Below are positions 63,061 through 64,000 of a DNA stretch of 64,000 nucleotides, piece after piece. Position 1 is the first letter of the stretch. The number at the start of each line of letters is the position of its first letter. The stretch is taken from assembly GCF_900110245.1 (NCBI RefSeq), contig NZ_FOCZ01000010.1, positions 186,001-250,000 on the forward strand, given 5' to 3'. The DNA is from Niastella yeongjuensis. Its GTDB lineage: Bacteria; Bacteroidota; Bacteroidia; Chitinophagales; Chitinophagaceae. The notes beneath the pieces were generated by a model, which was not told the origin of the DNA, did not search any database, and saw only the letters and a program-made list of their open reading frames with translations. The translations under genes were made by a program, and so were the position numbers.

Positions 63061-63615
63061 TTAAATGGTAGAGATTGGTAATTGTCCCTGAACACAAATA
63101 ATAAAATTTATTGCCAGTACCGGTTGAATAAGGTTTATTGGGGTGAGCGTATCGGCTCCTGCGCTTGAGGTTTGCTGAACACTTTGTACCGTGGGCATGG
63201 TGGTGCCTGAAGGCATCGTAGTCGCATACATGTTTTTCCCGGGGATCCTGGCCGGGTAGTTATTAAAAGGTACGTCGGTATTTCCATAGCCTGTATAGCA
63301 ATTCATGCCAACGTTGGGCAGGGTATGGGAATGTACCGGAAAATTATTCGGCTGTAGGGTAACCGTTTCTACTCCTCCTTTTTGTCCCACGGAATAGGCG
63401 CTTAACCCGGCGCCCTGGCCGGCACCCACAGGCATGCGGCTACGCAGATCGGGTAGTGCAAAGTTGGTGGTGCCATTACCACCATACCGGGTGCCCAGGA
63501 CGTAAAATACAACGGTGTTTGTTGCAATGGAGAGCAACTGGCCCTGACAGAACATCCAGTTCTTGGGTGCAAAGTTGCCTGCGAATAATTTAATGTCTCC
63601 TATATAGCCATCCAT
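63061..63615 (-). CDS. Phage tail-collar/MdpB-like protein, copy 1
   Basis: 184 aa. Opens MDGYIGDIKLFAGNFAPKNW and continues FCQGQLLSIATN, YGGNGTTNFALPDLRSRMP, GAGQGAGLSAYSVGQKGG and PVHSHTLP, the collar-domain signature of microcystin-dependent-protein-like proteins. In Bacteroidota these occur in small multi-copy sets apart from phages, often next to T9SS proteins; function unknown. It lies 38 bp before the T9SS type A gene on the same strand. Confidence 0.9.
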   Translation of the reverse strand: MDGYIGDIKLFAGNFAPKNWMFCQGQLLSIATNTVVFYVLGTRYGGNGTTNFALPDLRSRMPVGAGQGAGLSAYSVGQKGGVETVTLQPNNFPVHSHTLPNVGMNCYTGYGNTDVPFNNYPARIPGKNMYATTMPSGTTMPTVQSVQQTSSAGADTLTPINLIQPVLAINFIICVQGQLPISTI

Positions 63616-63630
63616 AATGATAATATTAGG

Positions 63631-64000
63631 TTAGGGTTGCGGAATAATGCCATCGAAACAAATAATATAGCTGATGACCAGGTAAGGCTTTAAGTTAGTG
63701 ATGGCATTGGGAACAGCGGTGCCTACACCCCAAATGGTGAGGGCAGTGGGCTGGGCAGCCATTTGGGTATTGGCCACCGTTGAATAGATATAATCACCGT
63801 TTACTGCCTGGTAGTTGCCGGCAATGCTTGTTTTGTGGCCATCTTCGCTCGACACCAGTAAGCCGGTTCCATTATAGGTATGCGTGTGGGTGGGCAAATT
63901 ATTTACAGTCAACGTATTTGTTTCCGTGCCGCCTGTTTCGCCCAGGTTATAATTGGGGAGCCCCACTCCCTGGCCGGCGCCAATGGGCGCCCGGCTTTGC
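63631..64000 (-). CDS. Phage tail-collar/MdpB-like protein, copy 2, 5' truncated
   Basis: The frame is open to the window edge. The visible 123 residues start SRAPIGAGQGVGLPNYNLGE and include LPTHTHTYNG and the terminal YLVISYIICFDGIIPQP, paralogous to copy 1 (SRMPVGAGQGAGLSAYSVGQ). The GTG at 63966 is not the start because the collar motif continues upstream. 15 bp before copy 1, so both belong to one operon. Confidence 0.88.
   Translation of the reverse strand, partial: QSRAPIGAGQGVGLPNYNLGETGGTETNTLTVNNLPTHTHTYNGTGLLVSSEDGHKTSIAGNYQAVNGDYIYSTVANTQMAAQPTALTIWGVGTAVPNAITNLKPYLVISYIICFDGIIPQP

Noticed and set aside
63061-64000. Prophage fragment
   Set aside because: Only tail-collar-domain proteins are present; such MdpB-like genes are commonly chromosomal in this phylum and no other phage gene is visible.

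Overview
The window reads as chromosomal DNA of a Bacteroidota bacterium, most likely a soil or rhizosphere Chitinophagaceae (Niastella/Chitinophaga-like; the genus is inference). Evidence: three SusC/SusD receptor pairs, an ECF sigma/FecR pair, type IX secretion (T9SS) cargo with both type A and type B C-terminal domains plus a PorP/SprF partner, lipoprotein signals, -7 boxes of the form TAnnTTTG, and mostly weak Shine-Dalgarno sequences. I recognised no rRNA, tRNA, CRISPR array, prophage or intact insertion sequence.

Layout. 0-2.8 kb: end of a PorV/PorQ-like outer-membrane protein gene overlapped by a helix-hairpin-helix/beta-barrel gene. 3.2-13.5 kb: two tandem SusC/SusD loci, the first with a small lipid-binding-type lipoprotein, each closed by a strong terminator. 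13.6-24.8 kb: housekeeping genes (DUF3467 protein, radC, prs-rplY, pth, FAH-fold hydrolase, fused alpha/beta 2-oxoacid dehydrogenase E1, CDF metal exporter, class A beta-lactamase-like lipoprotein, CheY-like regulator, purine nucleoside phosphorylase) and a solitary degenerate IS1595-like transposase homologue that looks domesticated. 25-31 kb: a glycan operon of sulfatase, its overlapping lipoprotein formylglycine-generating enzyme, a GH92 alpha-mannosidase and a LacI regulator, pointing to use of sulfated or mannose-containing glycans.

31-43 kb: a PAS histidine kinase, a holin-III-type membrane protein, then an accessory patch with two small exported paralogous peptides (shared C-x6-C and YQPDP core) on either side of a MauE/DoxX-like membrane protein with a CSCGG motif. 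It converges on an ECF sigma, FecR, STN-SusC, SusD transport locus. Repeated leader-like sequence lies in this patch; it is my leading candidate for an undescribed system. 43-46 kb: an MBL-fold hydrolase, a 15-codon ORF with a perfect Shine-Dalgarno and a strong terminator, a MOSC protein, and long inverted repeats.

46-54.5 kb: a 1697-residue PKD-rich T9SS type B protein followed by its PorP/SprF partner; their 368-bp spacer is a mosaic of 7- and 8-bp tandem repeats, and an inverted copy of one repeat family lies beyond the other end of the large gene. Next come a 57-codon ORF whose stop overlaps the start of the first of two tandem paralogous beta-barrel-like proteins. 54.5-60 kb: a LolD/YbbA-YbbP-type ABC exporter divergent from a TesA-like GDSL hydrolase (the E. 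coli ybbAP/tesA layout) and a type II NADH dehydrogenase. 60-64 kb: a gene remnant, a Tat-type exported protein, a T9SS type A protein and two tail-collar proteins, the last cut by the window edge.

Several start codons were placed inside the longest ORFs (694, 13621, 17761, 18545, 24832, 34598, 44647, 57922, 63022) on the basis of signal peptides, family N-termini, gene overlaps or Shine-Dalgarno sites. Domain and family names come from recognition of sequence, not from database searches.
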